This document shows positions 15,797 to 24,400 of a DNA stretch of 52,647 nt, one piece after another; the first letter of the stretch is position 1, and the number at the start of each line of letters is the position of its first letter. Both the position numbers and the translations under genes were made by a program. Under the pieces are notes generated by a model. It had not been told where the DNA came from and searched no databases. It was given only the letters and a program-made list of their open reading frames with translations. Source of the DNA: Clostridia bacterium (GTDB taxonomy: Bacteria; Bacillota; Clostridia; Christensenellales; UBA3700); contig JAIDRT010000074.1 in the NCBI GenBank assembly GCA_029061605.1, positions 1-52,647 of the forward strand. Reading direction: 5' to 3'.

Positions 15797-17608
15797 TTAT
15801 AAAAATATCTTCACGCTATTAGGTAAAATCTCAAACGTATCACTCTCTAGTTTCTCTCCGGACAGCAACTCTTGTCTAGCCTTTGGACAGTAGAAAGATT
15901 GCGTTAAATTGGTATTATTTGCGACGACTTTCAAGGTCTTATTGCCGCTCTTGCGACAGAGAACAAGCAAATTATTTTGATTTTCAAAATAAGTATCTCC
16001 GCAGACTTGCTCTTTGAACTTACTGCGAATCTTGCCGAGCCTAGTATAGTGCGCCAACAACTCGTCGTCTATGTTGTTCCAATCTAGGCACCGTCTGCAC
16101 AATGGGTCTTCGTACCCCTCCATACCCTGCTCGTCTCCGTAAAAAATCGACGGAACGCCGGGCAACATAAATTGCAACGTAGACGCCATAATCAATCTGC
16201 GCTTTGCAAAGTCGTATCCATCTTTGCTCAAGCGGAAATTCTTACGGTATTCCTTGTCCGTACCGCTCATATCCACGCCGCTCAACACGCTCAAGGCTCT
16301 CGCTGTGTCGTGGGAATCAATGAGATTCATTGTCACGTCCAAAGACTGCTTGGGGTAATTCTCAACTATAGTCATCACGGTATTGGCAAAATCGCTTGCG
16401 CTTCCGCCCATTGCGTAAGCCAAAGTCGCTTCTTTGAAAGGATAATTCATTACGCCGTCAAGTTGTTTGCCTTGAAAGTAATGTCTGCGATAAGAGTATG
16501 CAATCTTGTTGGATGCGTCTTCCCATACTTCTCCAATCAGCAAGTTGTCCTCGCCGTTGCGCTTGACTGCTTTGCGTATATCCTCAACAAAGTCTTCTCT
16601 CAATTCGTCAACCACGTCAAGCCGCCAACCTTTGACGCCCAACTTCGTCCACTTGTCTATTATACCGCCCTCGCCGCTAATCATATCTCTAAATGACTTT
16701 GCTCTTTGGCTTATCGTAGGTGTGACGGTTATGCCCCACCAACAGTGATACTCGTCAGGGAAATTATAGAAGTCAAACCAATCGTAATAGGGACTTTGCT
16801 TGGACTGATATGCACCGAGCGTAGGATAATTGCTGAATTTGTTGAAATACTTGCTGTCTGCTCCTGTGTGATTGAACACACCGTCAAGCATAACGCGTAT
16901 TCCCATATCCTCTGCCTTTTGCAAAAGTTCTTGAAATTTCGTTTCGTCGCCAAGCAATTCGTCCACAAACTCATAATCTCCAGTATCGTATCGGTGATTT
17001 GACGACGACTTGAAGATAGGCGAAAGATATAATATAGTTACTCCGAGTTTTTTAAGATATGACAACTTGTCTATTATGCCCTGGAAGTTTCCACCGTAGA
17101 AGTCGTTGGCGCGGAATACACCGTCGGCGTCGACGATTGTCACCTCTTCGCCCCAATCCTTCAACACGCCGCTTTTGTTGAACACGGCATTACTGTCCTT
17201 GCCCTTGCAAAATCTATCGACGAAAATATGGTATATCACGCCGCCCTTGGCCCAATCGGGCGTGACGTAATTCTTATCGTATACGGTGAGTTGGAAGTCG
17301 TCTCCCTCTCTGCGGTATTGATATTCTCCATTCTCCGTCTTAAATAAAAATCTGTACCAATATAATCCTACTTTGTTGAGATTGATTTTTGCAATATATT
17401 CGCTCTCGTCCCCCCTCTTGCAATTGAACGACATAACGAAGACGAAGGGACAGTCCGCTCCGTCTTCGTAAATATGCAATTCTACGGAGTGAACGTATAC
17501 GCCGTCTTTGACGAAGATTCTGAAAGTCAGTTCTTCGTCTTGCTCAACGCTCCCAAACGGGGATTTGCAATGTGGATTTTTGCTGTCGAAATATATTAGG
17601 TCTCTCAA
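15797..17608 (-). CDS. GH13 alpha-amylase family enzyme, neopullulanase/cyclomaltodextrinase type
   Basis: A 603-residue cytoplasmic glycoside hydrolase. An N-terminal beta domain of about 110 residues (CBM34-like) precedes the barrel. The four GH13 regions are DGVFNH (242-247), GWRLDVVDEL with nucleophile D331, LIGEVW with acid/base E360, and NLIDSHD with D434, so the catalytic triad is complete. A C-terminal beta domain follows. There is no signal peptide, consistent with action on imported maltodextrins or glycogen-derived chains. The start is TTG with TAAGGA six bases before it; a 9-bp hairpin lies just upstream. It is the last gene of the glycogen cluster, downstream of glgP. The exact specificity cannot be read from sequence. 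Confidence 0.92.
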   Translation of the reverse strand: MRDLIYFDSKNPHCKSPFGSVEQDEELTFRIFVKDGVYVHSVELHIYEDGADCPFVFVMSFNCKRGDESEYIAKINLNKVGLYWYRFLFKTENGEYQYRREGDDFQLTVYDKNYVTPDWAKGGVIYHIFVDRFCKGKDSNAVFNKSGVLKDWGEEVTIVDADGVFRANDFYGGNFQGIIDKLSYLKKLGVTILYLSPIFKSSSNHRYDTGDYEFVDELLGDETKFQELLQKAEDMGIRVMLDGVFNHTGADSKYFNKFSNYPTLGAYQSKQSPYYDWFDFYNFPDEYHCWWGITVTPTISQRAKSFRDMISGEGGIIDKWTKLGVKGWRLDVVDELREDFVEDIRKAVKRNGEDNLLIGEVWEDASNKIAYSYRRHYFQGKQLDGVMNYPFKEATLAYAMGGSASDFANTVMTIVENYPKQSLDVTMNLIDSHDTARALSVLSGVDMSGTDKEYRKNFRLSKDGYDFAKRRLIMASTLQFMLPGVPSIFYGDEQGMEGYEDPLCRRCLDWNNIDDELLAHYTRLGKIRSKFKEQVCGDTYFENQNNLLVLCRKSGNKTLKVVANNTNLTQSFYCPKARQELLSGEKLESDTFEILPNSVKIFL

Positions 17609-17624
17609 TGTGTGTCCTTATTTT

Positions 17625-17654
17625 AATAGCCTTATTCTAAAGAACAAGGCTATT
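17625..17654 (-). other. Hairpin in the leader of the GH13 gene
   Basis: AATAGCCTT and AAGGCTATT pair perfectly around a 12-base loop. On the minus strand it stands four bases before the ribosome site (TAAGGA, 17615-17620) of the amylase gene and has no U-tract after it. It is more likely a stability, processing or translation-control element than a terminator. Confidence 0.5.
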
Positions 17655-17675
17655 GAGATTATTTTATTTTATGAT

Positions 17676-17716
17676 TTAGATTTCTCCACTTCGCTACGCT
17701 TTAGTCGAAATGACAG
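17676..17716. repeat. R1 half element between glgP and the GH13 gene
   Basis: AGATTTCTCCACTTCGCTAC is followed by GTCGAAATGACAG. It is a single arm of the dispersed R1 family inside the glycogen operon. Confidence 0.75.
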
Positions 17717-17738
17717 TCGCGAGCATCAATGAAGATTT

Positions 17739-20225
17739 TTATTTCTTCTTTGCCGTCTTGGTTGCAGTCGGTTTTTTAGCAGTCTTCTCAACTGGCTTTT
17801 CTGTAGTCGCAGTTGACAAATAATTGACAGGTTTCATCTTCCAAATTCTGTCGGCGTATTCTTTTACGCTTCTGTCAGAAGAGAAGAAGCCTGCATTTGC
17901 CGTATTGAGAAGAGACATCTTTGCCCAAGCGTATTTGTCGCTGTAAGCCTTATCCAATCTATCTTGGCAATCGCAATAAGACTGGAAGTCTGCAAGCACC
18001 TTGTATCCGTCGCTAGAGATCAACGAGTCGGCAATTTCGCCATAGTTGACGCCTGCAATACCGCCTCTCAAGCCGTCAATAACCGCCTTGATCCTCGGAT
18101 TGTTGTTATAATACTCTCTTGGATTGTAGCCTCTGCGGTTGAGTTCGTTAATCTCGCTTGCAAGCATACCGAAGATAAATATATTATCCTTGCCTACGTT
18201 CTCGTAAATCTCAATATTTGCGCCGTCCATAGTACCCATAGTCACCGCGCCGTTGATCATAAATTTCATATTGCCAGTACCACTTGCCTCTTTACCTGCA
18301 ATGGAGATCTGCTCAGATACGTCAGAAGCAGGCATAATGATTTCTGCAAGCGTAACTCTATAGTTCTCAATATATACGACTTTGATCTTACCGTTGCTGT
18401 CAGGATCGTTGTTGATAAGATTGCCAAGCGAATGTATAAGACGAATAATCTGCTTCGCCATATAATAACTTGGAGCCGCCTTTGCGCCAAAAATAAACGT
18501 CCTTGGATTGATATCAAGATTGGGATTTTCTTTCAATCTGTAATACAAGTCGAGAATGTGGAGCGCATTGAGAAGTTGTCTCTTGTACTCGTGAAGTCTC
18601 TTGACTTGCACGTCGAATATTGAATCGGGATTGACGTCTATGCCGTTATGCTCTTTGATATACTTGGCAAGTCTAACCTTGTTTTCTCTCTTGATATCCA
18701 AAATCTTGTCAAGCACTGCCTTATCGCTTGAATATTTGGCAAGATCTTTGAGTTTGTCAGCGTCATACTTAAATCCGTCTCCAATGAGTTTCTCAATATA
18801 ATTGCTGAGCAACGGATTGGATTGGCAAAGCCATCTTCTATAAGTAATACCGTTGGTGACGTTGGTAAAATTCTTCGGGTGCATATTATAGCAGTCTCTG
18901 AACACTTCGTCTTTGAGTATCTGCGAGTGCAATTCCGATACGCCGTTGACTGTATGCGAAGCCGCCAAACAGAGATTTGCCATCTTTACTTGACCGCCAG
19001 ACAATACTGCATTGTAATCCACCTTGCCATAATCGTTGGGATAGAACGCCCAAAGTTCGTCAGTAAATCTGCGATTGATCTCACAGACGATTTGATAAAT
19101 TCTTGGCAAGAGTTGTTTAAACAAGCCCTCCGGCCATTTCTCAAGCGCTTCTGCCATAACCGTATGATTGGTGTATGACGTAGTGCGCGTGACGATCTTC
19201 CAAGCCTTGTCCCAAGAATAACCGTACTCGTCAAGTAAAAGTCTCATAAGTTCCGGTATGCAAAGCGTGGGGTGCGTGTCATTGATATGTATCGCAACTT
19301 TATCAGGAAGCGAATCCAAAGTCTTGTAATCCTTTAAGTGCTGTTTGAGAATGGATTGAATAGACGCAGACACGAAGAAATATTGTTGTTTAAGTCTCAG
19401 CATCTTGCCTTCTTGGTGGTGATCGGCAGGATAAAGCACCTTACATATACTCTCTGCCAAAGCCTTTTGCTCCAAAGACTTGACGTATTCGCCTTCTGCA
19501 AAAAGTTTCATATCAAAATCCACTGGCGCTTTTGCCGTCCAAAGTCTCAACTTGTTGACAGCCGGCACGTCATAACCGCTTATATTCATATCGTATGGAA
19601 TAGCGTGCACGGTGTAGCAATCCTTTTGGTCTATATAAAGTCTGCCGTTGTCCCATCTCTCTTCTACATAGCCGCCGAACTTGACGTCAAACGTATCTTC
19701 CATTCTGGGAGAAAGCCATACACTGCCGTTCTCAAGCCATTCGTCTGGGAGTTCTACCTGCCAGCCGTCCTCTATCTTCTGTTTGAATATACCGTAATCG
19801 TATCTTATAGAAAAGCCGCTTGCAACGTAATTGAGATTTGTCAACGACTCCATATATGCCGCCGCAAGTCTGCCAAGACCGCCGTTGCCAAGTCCTGCGT
19901 CGGGCTCAATTGCGTACATATCGTCAATAGAATACCCAAGATCTTTGCACAAGCCGTCAAATACCTCTGTCATCTTGAGATTGTAAAGATGGTTTTTGAG
20001 CGAACGACCCAGCAAAAATTCCATAGACATATAATAGACTTGCTTTGAGCCTTGCTCCAATCTCTTTTTCTTAAATGCAAGTCGTTTGTCCGTGAGTATA
20101 TCTCTGACCGTCATACAGATGGCTCTGTAAATTTGATTCTTACTTGCATTCTCGATCGTCGTACCGAAATAAGTCTGGCACTTGAGCGCTACGATTTTTT
20201 TAAGTTCTTTTACTTGATTTTCCAT
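17739..20225 (-). CDS. glgP: Glycogen/maltodextrin phosphorylase
   Basis: An 828-residue GT35 enzyme releasing glucose-1-phosphate from glycogen or maltodextrin. Family landmarks are SMEFLLGRSLKNHLYNL near the start, EPDAGLGNGGLGRLAAA, HINDTHPTLCIPELMR, and the pyridoxal-phosphate site EASGTGNMKFMINGAVTMGT. The last 25 residues form an unusual Lys/Thr-rich low-complexity tail. The start at 20225 is set by GGAGAAAG six bases before; an in-frame upstream codon would add seven residues. An extended -10 lies at 20313-20321 and an inverted repeat (TTTGTCA at 20252, TGACAAA at 20293) in its leader, so it may have its own control besides read-through from glgA. Confidence 0.96.
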   Translation of the reverse strand: MENQVKELKKIVALKCQTYFGTTIENASKNQIYRAICMTVRDILTDKRLAFKKKRLEQGSKQVYYMSMEFLLGRSLKNHLYNLKMTEVFDGLCKDLGYSIDDMYAIEPDAGLGNGGLGRLAAAYMESLTNLNYVASGFSIRYDYGIFKQKIEDGWQVELPDEWLENGSVWLSPRMEDTFDVKFGGYVEERWDNGRLYIDQKDCYTVHAIPYDMNISGYDVPAVNKLRLWTAKAPVDFDMKLFAEGEYVKSLEQKALAESICKVLYPADHHQEGKMLRLKQQYFFVSASIQSILKQHLKDYKTLDSLPDKVAIHINDTHPTLCIPELMRLLLDEYGYSWDKAWKIVTRTTSYTNHTVMAEALEKWPEGLFKQLLPRIYQIVCEINRRFTDELWAFYPNDYGKVDYNAVLSGGQVKMANLCLAASHTVNGVSELHSQILKDEVFRDCYNMHPKNFTNVTNGITYRRWLCQSNPLLSNYIEKLIGDGFKYDADKLKDLAKYSSDKAVLDKILDIKRENKVRLAKYIKEHNGIDVNPDSIFDVQVKRLHEYKRQLLNALHILDLYYRLKENPNLDINPRTFIFGAKAAPSYYMAKQIIRLIHSLGNLINNDPDSNGKIKVVYIENYRVTLAEIIMPASDVSEQISIAGKEASGTGNMKFMINGAVTMGTMDGANIEIYENVGKDNIFIFGMLASEINELNRRGYNPREYYNNNPRIKAVIDGLRGGIAGVNYGEIADSLISSDGYKVLADFQSYCDCQDRLDKAYSDKYAWAKMSLLNTANAGFFSSDRSVKEYADRIWKMKPVNYLSTATTEKPVEKTAKKPTATKTAKKK

Positions 20226-20312
20226 TACTTTCTCCAAAATAAGCAAACATTTTTGTCAAATCTGCCGATAAATACGCAAAAAATCGTGTTTCTGACAAAT
20301 TTGCACTTTAAA

Positions 20313-20321
20313 ATTATATCA
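20313..20321 (-). promoter_or_regulatory. Possible extended -10 promoter of glgP
   Basis: On the minus strand TGA-TATAAT with no good -35 (TAGCAC at 17 bases). It lies about 90 bases before the glgP ATG inside the 190-base AT-rich gap after glgA. This is a weak call from consensus only. Confidence 0.4.
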
Positions 20322-20417
20322 TATATTTCGGTTTTGTGCTACATTTTGTAACCTAAAATAGATATTTTTTATAAAAAATCAATATTTTATAAATTTTTAC
20401 CTACTTTTTTTGAATAT

Positions 20418-21917
20418 TTACAACTCTTTGTACAAATCAACGTAGCGAAGAGCAATATTTTTCCAACTGAAGTCCTGCGTCATAGCGTTATTTACTATTT
20501 TTTGCCAATCTTGCTTATAGTCTCTATACATTCCCACCGCTCTCTCGACAGCGTTGAGCATTTCGTAAGCATTGTAAGAATAAAAAGTAAATCCGGTGCC
20601 GTTGCCTGTCGTGTAATCATATGGAATTACCGTATCTTTCAGTCCGCCGGTCTCTCTTACGATAGGCAAAGAACCGTATCTCATAGCAATCATCTGTGAA
20701 AGTCCGCACGGCTCAAACTTGGACGGCATCAAGAACATATCGCTTGCGCAATAAATCTTGCTTGCAAGTTCTCCCGAAAAAGTGATAAGAGAACGCAAGT
20801 TGCCTGGATATCTGCTTTGACAACTTCTCAGCATTTCCTCGTATTTGTAATCGCCTGTGCCCAAAATGACAAGTTGAACGCCCATATCGAGTATTCTTGT
20901 GATCACCGGCGAGAGCAAATCCAATCCCTTTTGGTGCGTAAGTCTGCCTACCATACCTATCATTGGGATATTTTTATCAACAGGCAATCCCAAATCTTTT
21001 TGGAAAGCCATCTTATTCTCCGCCTTTAATTCAAAGGATTTAAGATCATAGTTGGCATACGCGTATTTATCCGTCTTAGGATCGTTGGCTGCGACGTCTA
21101 TACCGTTGATTATTCCCGACAACTTGAACTGTCTGTTGACGAGAATATTGTTCATACCGTAGCCAAAATATGAATTGAGTATCTCTTGAGCGTAGGTCTG
21201 CGACACTGTCGTGACTTTGTTGGCTCTCTCGATACCGCCTTTCATATAGTTGACGTCGCCGTCGAAGTCGACGTATTCTCTTGCCCAAGTGGGAAGTCCA
21301 AGCACGTCTCCCGACATAAATCCGCTGTATCTGCCCTGGAATTCTATATTGTGAATGGTAAATACCGTTTTGATATTTTTATACAAGTCGTCGCCTCTGT
21401 AGAAGACGTCAAGAAATACGGGAATGAGCGCCGTCTGCCAATCGTTGGAATGTATGATGTCGGGCGCAAAACCTTCCATAAGTTTTATACTCTCTATGAC
21501 TGCTCTTGCAAAGAAAGCAAATCTCTCTCCGTCGTCAAAGTAGCCGTAAAGTCCGCTTCGCTTAAAGTAATACTCATTGTCGACGAAATAATAAATTACG
21601 CCGTCTATCTCCGCCTTGAAAAGTCCGCAGTACTGATAACGCCAAGAGAGATTGACGTAGAGATTGCCAATATATGTCATCTTGGCTCTCAATTCTTGTT
21701 TTATATCCATATAAAGCGGTAAGATAACTCTGCAATCGACGCCGCCGTCAACCAAAGCCTTGGGGAGCGATCCCGCAACGTCGGCAAGTCCGCCTGTCTT
21801 GATAAACGGCACCGCCTCCGAAGTCGCAAATAATATCTTTTTGTCAAAATCTATCTTAGTATTCTTCTGCTGTTGATTGGAAGCCGTAGACTTCTTTGTT
21901 TTGCTTTGTACAGGCAT
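20418..21917 (-). CDS. glgA: Glycogen synthase (ADP-glucose)
   Basis: A 499-residue GT5 glycosyltransferase that elongates alpha-1,4-glucan from ADP-glucose. The ADP-glucose-binding KTGGLADVAGSLPKAL starts at K40. The second domain has GRLTHQKGLDLL and the EPCGLSQMIAMRYGSLPIV loop with the conserved Glu. The protein carries an extra N-terminal segment of about 24 polar residues before the usual KILFATSEA start. GGAGGA lies six bases before the ATG. It follows glgD after 107 bases, in a gap that contains an R1 repeat. Confidence 0.97.
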   Translation of the reverse strand: MPVQSKTKKSTASNQQQKNTKIDFDKKILFATSEAVPFIKTGGLADVAGSLPKALVDGGVDCRVILPLYMDIKQELRAKMTYIGNLYVNLSWRYQYCGLFKAEIDGVIYYFVDNEYYFKRSGLYGYFDDGERFAFFARAVIESIKLMEGFAPDIIHSNDWQTALIPVFLDVFYRGDDLYKNIKTVFTIHNIEFQGRYSGFMSGDVLGLPTWAREYVDFDGDVNYMKGGIERANKVTTVSQTYAQEILNSYFGYGMNNILVNRQFKLSGIINGIDVAANDPKTDKYAYANYDLKSFELKAENKMAFQKDLGLPVDKNIPMIGMVGRLTHQKGLDLLSPVITRILDMGVQLVILGTGDYKYEEMLRSCQSRYPGNLRSLITFSGELASKIYCASDMFLMPSKFEPCGLSQMIAMRYGSLPIVRETGGLKDTVIPYDYTTGNGTGFTFYSYNAYEMLNAVERAVGMYRDYKQDWQKIVNNAMTQDFSWKNIALRYVDLYKEL

Positions 21918-21956
21918 AGTACGCTCCTCCTATTATTGAAAATTTGATTATAAATT

Positions 21957-22024
21957 TAGATTCTTCGACTTGGCTGCGCTACGCTCAGAATGACGAAAAT
22001 ATAAAATCACATTGAGCGAAGGTC
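21957..22024. repeat. R1 repeat between glgD and glgA
   Basis: TAGATTCTTCGACTTGG, then CTACGCTCAGAATGACG, followed by a degenerate right arm CACATTGAGCGAAGGTCTTAG that runs into the last codons of glgD. The glgD stop codon lies inside the repeat edge. Confidence 0.7.
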
Positions 22025-23137
22025 TTAGACCGTCTTGTTTTTTACCACAACGACGGGATAAGCATCGCTGCCGCTAAGAGACTTATCTTCAGTGACAGTT
22101 ACGTTTTTGTCAGTAATCGCAAAGTTAAGTGTAGAACCCTTCATAATCTTTCCGCTTTCCATTACGATACTGTTGACGACTTCAGCGCCTTCCTCTACTA
22201 CGACGCCACGGAAAAGAATTGAATTCTCCACTCTGCCGTTGATTTTGCAGCCGTCGGCAATCAAACTGTTGACTACGGTTGCGCCGCTGTAATATCTCGT
22301 AGGCACACTGTCCTTGACCTTTGTGAATACCTTGCCGGCGCTATCGAAAAGACTATTACGCACGTCTGTGTCCAAAATCGCCATACTTTCTCTATAATAC
22401 GACTTTATGTCGTCTACAAGCGCCGCGTGTCCTTTGACTTTGTAGGCGTGTATATTAAGTATGTCTATATTGGATTGCAAAATATCTCTCTCGAAGTCTA
22501 TCTTGCCTCTCTCATAACTATCGGACACTAATTGAATGAGTTGTTTTCTGTTGAATAGATAGCAGAAAAGCCCCAACTCGCATTCGTCTTCGCTTGCATT
22601 GCGAGTGATTTTCATTCCTCTCACTCTTCCGCTCAAATCGCTCTCAACGATCACTCTTCTAGAAGTCGTGGGTTGAGCGTTATAAGTCAACATAGTAATG
22701 TCGGCTCCGCTTGCAACGTGCGACTCATATACGTCGTCAAAGTCAATGCTTGCAATGATATTGCTGTTGGTGACAACTACGTACTCGTCGTCTGAACTCT
22801 CAATATAATCAAGTATTCCGTAAAGCGCCTCTATCTTTCCCTTGAATACGTTGGTCGAAGTGTTGGACGCGTAAGGCGGAAATACGACTATACCGCTGTT
22901 TTTTCTATTGAGATCCCAATCGCGGCCCATACGGATATGGTCCATAAGTGAGGAATAATTGTTGCGTGTGATTATACCTATCGTGGTAATAGAACTGTTG
23001 ACAAGGTTGGAAAGCGCAAAGTCAATACATCTGTATCTTCCGCCGAAAGGCAAAGAAGCCGTCGTACGGTGCAACGTAAGTTCGTTGAGTTTTGACTCGT
23101 TGTCGCTCGCGAAAATTATGCTCATAGCGTTGTTCAT
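22025..23137 (-). CDS. glgD: Glucose-1-phosphate adenylyltransferase regulatory subunit GlgD
   Basis: A 370-residue GlgC paralogue with an N-terminal nucleotidyltransferase fold and a C-terminal left-handed beta-helix. It keeps FGGRYRCIDFALSNLVNSSI, but the pyrophosphorylase signature GGQGTRL of GlgC is replaced by ASDNESKLNEL. It is therefore probably non-catalytic and modulates GlgC in a heterotetramer, as in Geobacillus and other Bacillota. AGGAGG lies eight bases before the ATG, and the gene follows glgC after 13 bases. Confidence 0.94.
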   Translation of the reverse strand: MNNAMSIIFASDNESKLNELTLHRTTASLPFGGRYRCIDFALSNLVNSSITTIGIITRNNYSSLMDHIRMGRDWDLNRKNSGIVVFPPYASNTSTNVFKGKIEALYGILDYIESSDDEYVVVTNSNIIASIDFDDVYESHVASGADITMLTYNAQPTTSRRVIVESDLSGRVRGMKITRNASEDECELGLFCYLFNRKQLIQLVSDSYERGKIDFERDILQSNIDILNIHAYKVKGHAALVDDIKSYYRESMAILDTDVRNSLFDSAGKVFTKVKDSVPTRYYSGATVVNSLIADGCKINGRVENSILFRGVVVEEGAEVVNSIVMESGKIMKGSTLNFAITDKNVTVTEDKSLSGSDAYPVVVVKNKTV

Positions 23138-23150
23138 ATGCCTACCCTCC

Positions 23151-24344
23151 TTAATCTACCATTGCCTTGACAGGCACGACTTGATTTGCGGCTACTTTTG
23201 CATTTGGACCCACGACGGTGATTTGCCACTGTCCGTCTACCATTGAATCCTGAGTATCGCCTACCACAGCGTTTTCGCCCACGACTGCATTATTGCCAAC
23301 GATAGAGTATTTGACTACCGCGCCTTTGCAAATCTTTGCCCCCGGCATTATCGTAGAATCCTCTACGGTCGCGCCTTCGCAAATTTCCACGCCTGTGGAC
23401 AGCACGCTGTTGACGACTTTGCCGTTGATTTCGCAGCCTTCCGTGATAAGCGAATTGCTTATAACCGCGTTTTTACCAACGTAATGCGGCGGCTCGGCAG
23501 TGTTTCTTGCATATATCTTCCAAGCGCTGTCATCAAGATTGATTCCGCTTGAAGTATTTAGCACATCCATATTTGCTTCCCAAAGCGAAGAGATTGTGCC
23601 CACGTCTTTCCAATATCCCGAGAAATTGTAAGCGAAGAGTTTTTGTCCGTCGGCGAGCATTTTGGGAATAATGTTCTTGCCAAAATCGTTTTGAGAAGTC
23701 TTGTCTTCTTCGTCTTCTATGAGATACTTGCGAAGTTTTGCCCAATTGAATATGTATATACCCATAGACGCGTTGGTGCTCTTGGGGTGCTTAGGTTTTT
23801 CAGCAAATTCATATACTGAGTTGTCCTCATTTGTATTCATAATGCCAAATCTTGACGCCTCTTCCAACGACACGTTGATGACTGCGATCGTACAGTCCGC
23901 GCCCTTTTCTTTGTGATAAGCAAGCATTTGCGCATAGTCCATCTTGTAAATATGGTCACCCGAAAGTATCAAAACGTATTCTGGCGAAAACTTGTCAACA
24001 AATTCTATATTCTGATAAATTGCGTTTGCCGTGCCCTTATACCAATCGGAAGTCTCGCCCTTCATATACGGAGGCAATACGAATACTCCTCCGTTAAGTC
24101 TGTCAAGATCCCACGGCTGACCGTTGCCGATATACTGATTGAGATCAAAAGGCTTGTATTGCGTCAATACGCCTATCGTGTCAATGTTTGAATTGATACA
24201 GTTTGAAAGTGGAAAGTCAATGATTCTGTACTTTCCTCCAAAAGATACGGCAGGCTTTGCCAAGTCTCTCGTCAGAGAATAAAGCCTCGTACCCTGTCCG
24301 CCCGCCAACAACATAGCGACGCATTCTTTTTTATTGGTATGCAT
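23151..24344 (-). CDS. glgC: Glucose-1-phosphate adenylyltransferase catalytic subunit
   Basis: A 397-residue enzyme making ADP-glucose from ATP and glucose-1-phosphate, the committed step of glycogen synthesis. [19 protein letters not shown] and [20 protein letters not shown] give the catalytic and allosteric motifs; GDHIYKMDY contains the metal-binding Asp, and the beta-helix domain follows. AGGAGG lies before the ATG. It sits between glgB (56 bases upstream) and glgD (13 bases downstream). Confidence 0.97.
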   Translation of the reverse strand: MHTNKKECVAMLLAGGQGTRLYSLTRDLAKPAVSFGGKYRIIDFPLSNCINSNIDTIGVLTQYKPFDLNQYIGNGQPWDLDRLNGGVFVLPPYMKGETSDWYKGTANAIYQNIEFVDKFSPEYVLILSGDHIYKMDYAQMLAYHKEKGADCTIAVINVSLEEASRFGIMNTNEDNSVYEFAEKPKHPKSTNASMGIYIFNWAKLRKYLIEDEEDKTSQNDFGKNIIPKMLADGQKLFAYNFSGYWKDVGTISSLWEANMDVLNTSSGINLDDSAWKIYARNTAEPPHYVGKNAVISNSLITEGCEINGKVVNSVLSTGVEICEGATVEDSTIMPGAKICKGAVVKYSIVGNNAVVGENAVVGDTQDSMVDGQWQITVVGPNAKVAANQVVPVKAMVD

Positions 24345-24400
24345 TTTCCCTCCTATAATCTTATATACCTTTGAAATTATTGCAAATTATGCAGCGAGCG

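Noticed and set aside
17964..20048. Rightward frames of about 220-240 residues inside glgP
   Set aside because: Shadows of a conserved phosphorylase; codon bias produces open antisense frames throughout this window.
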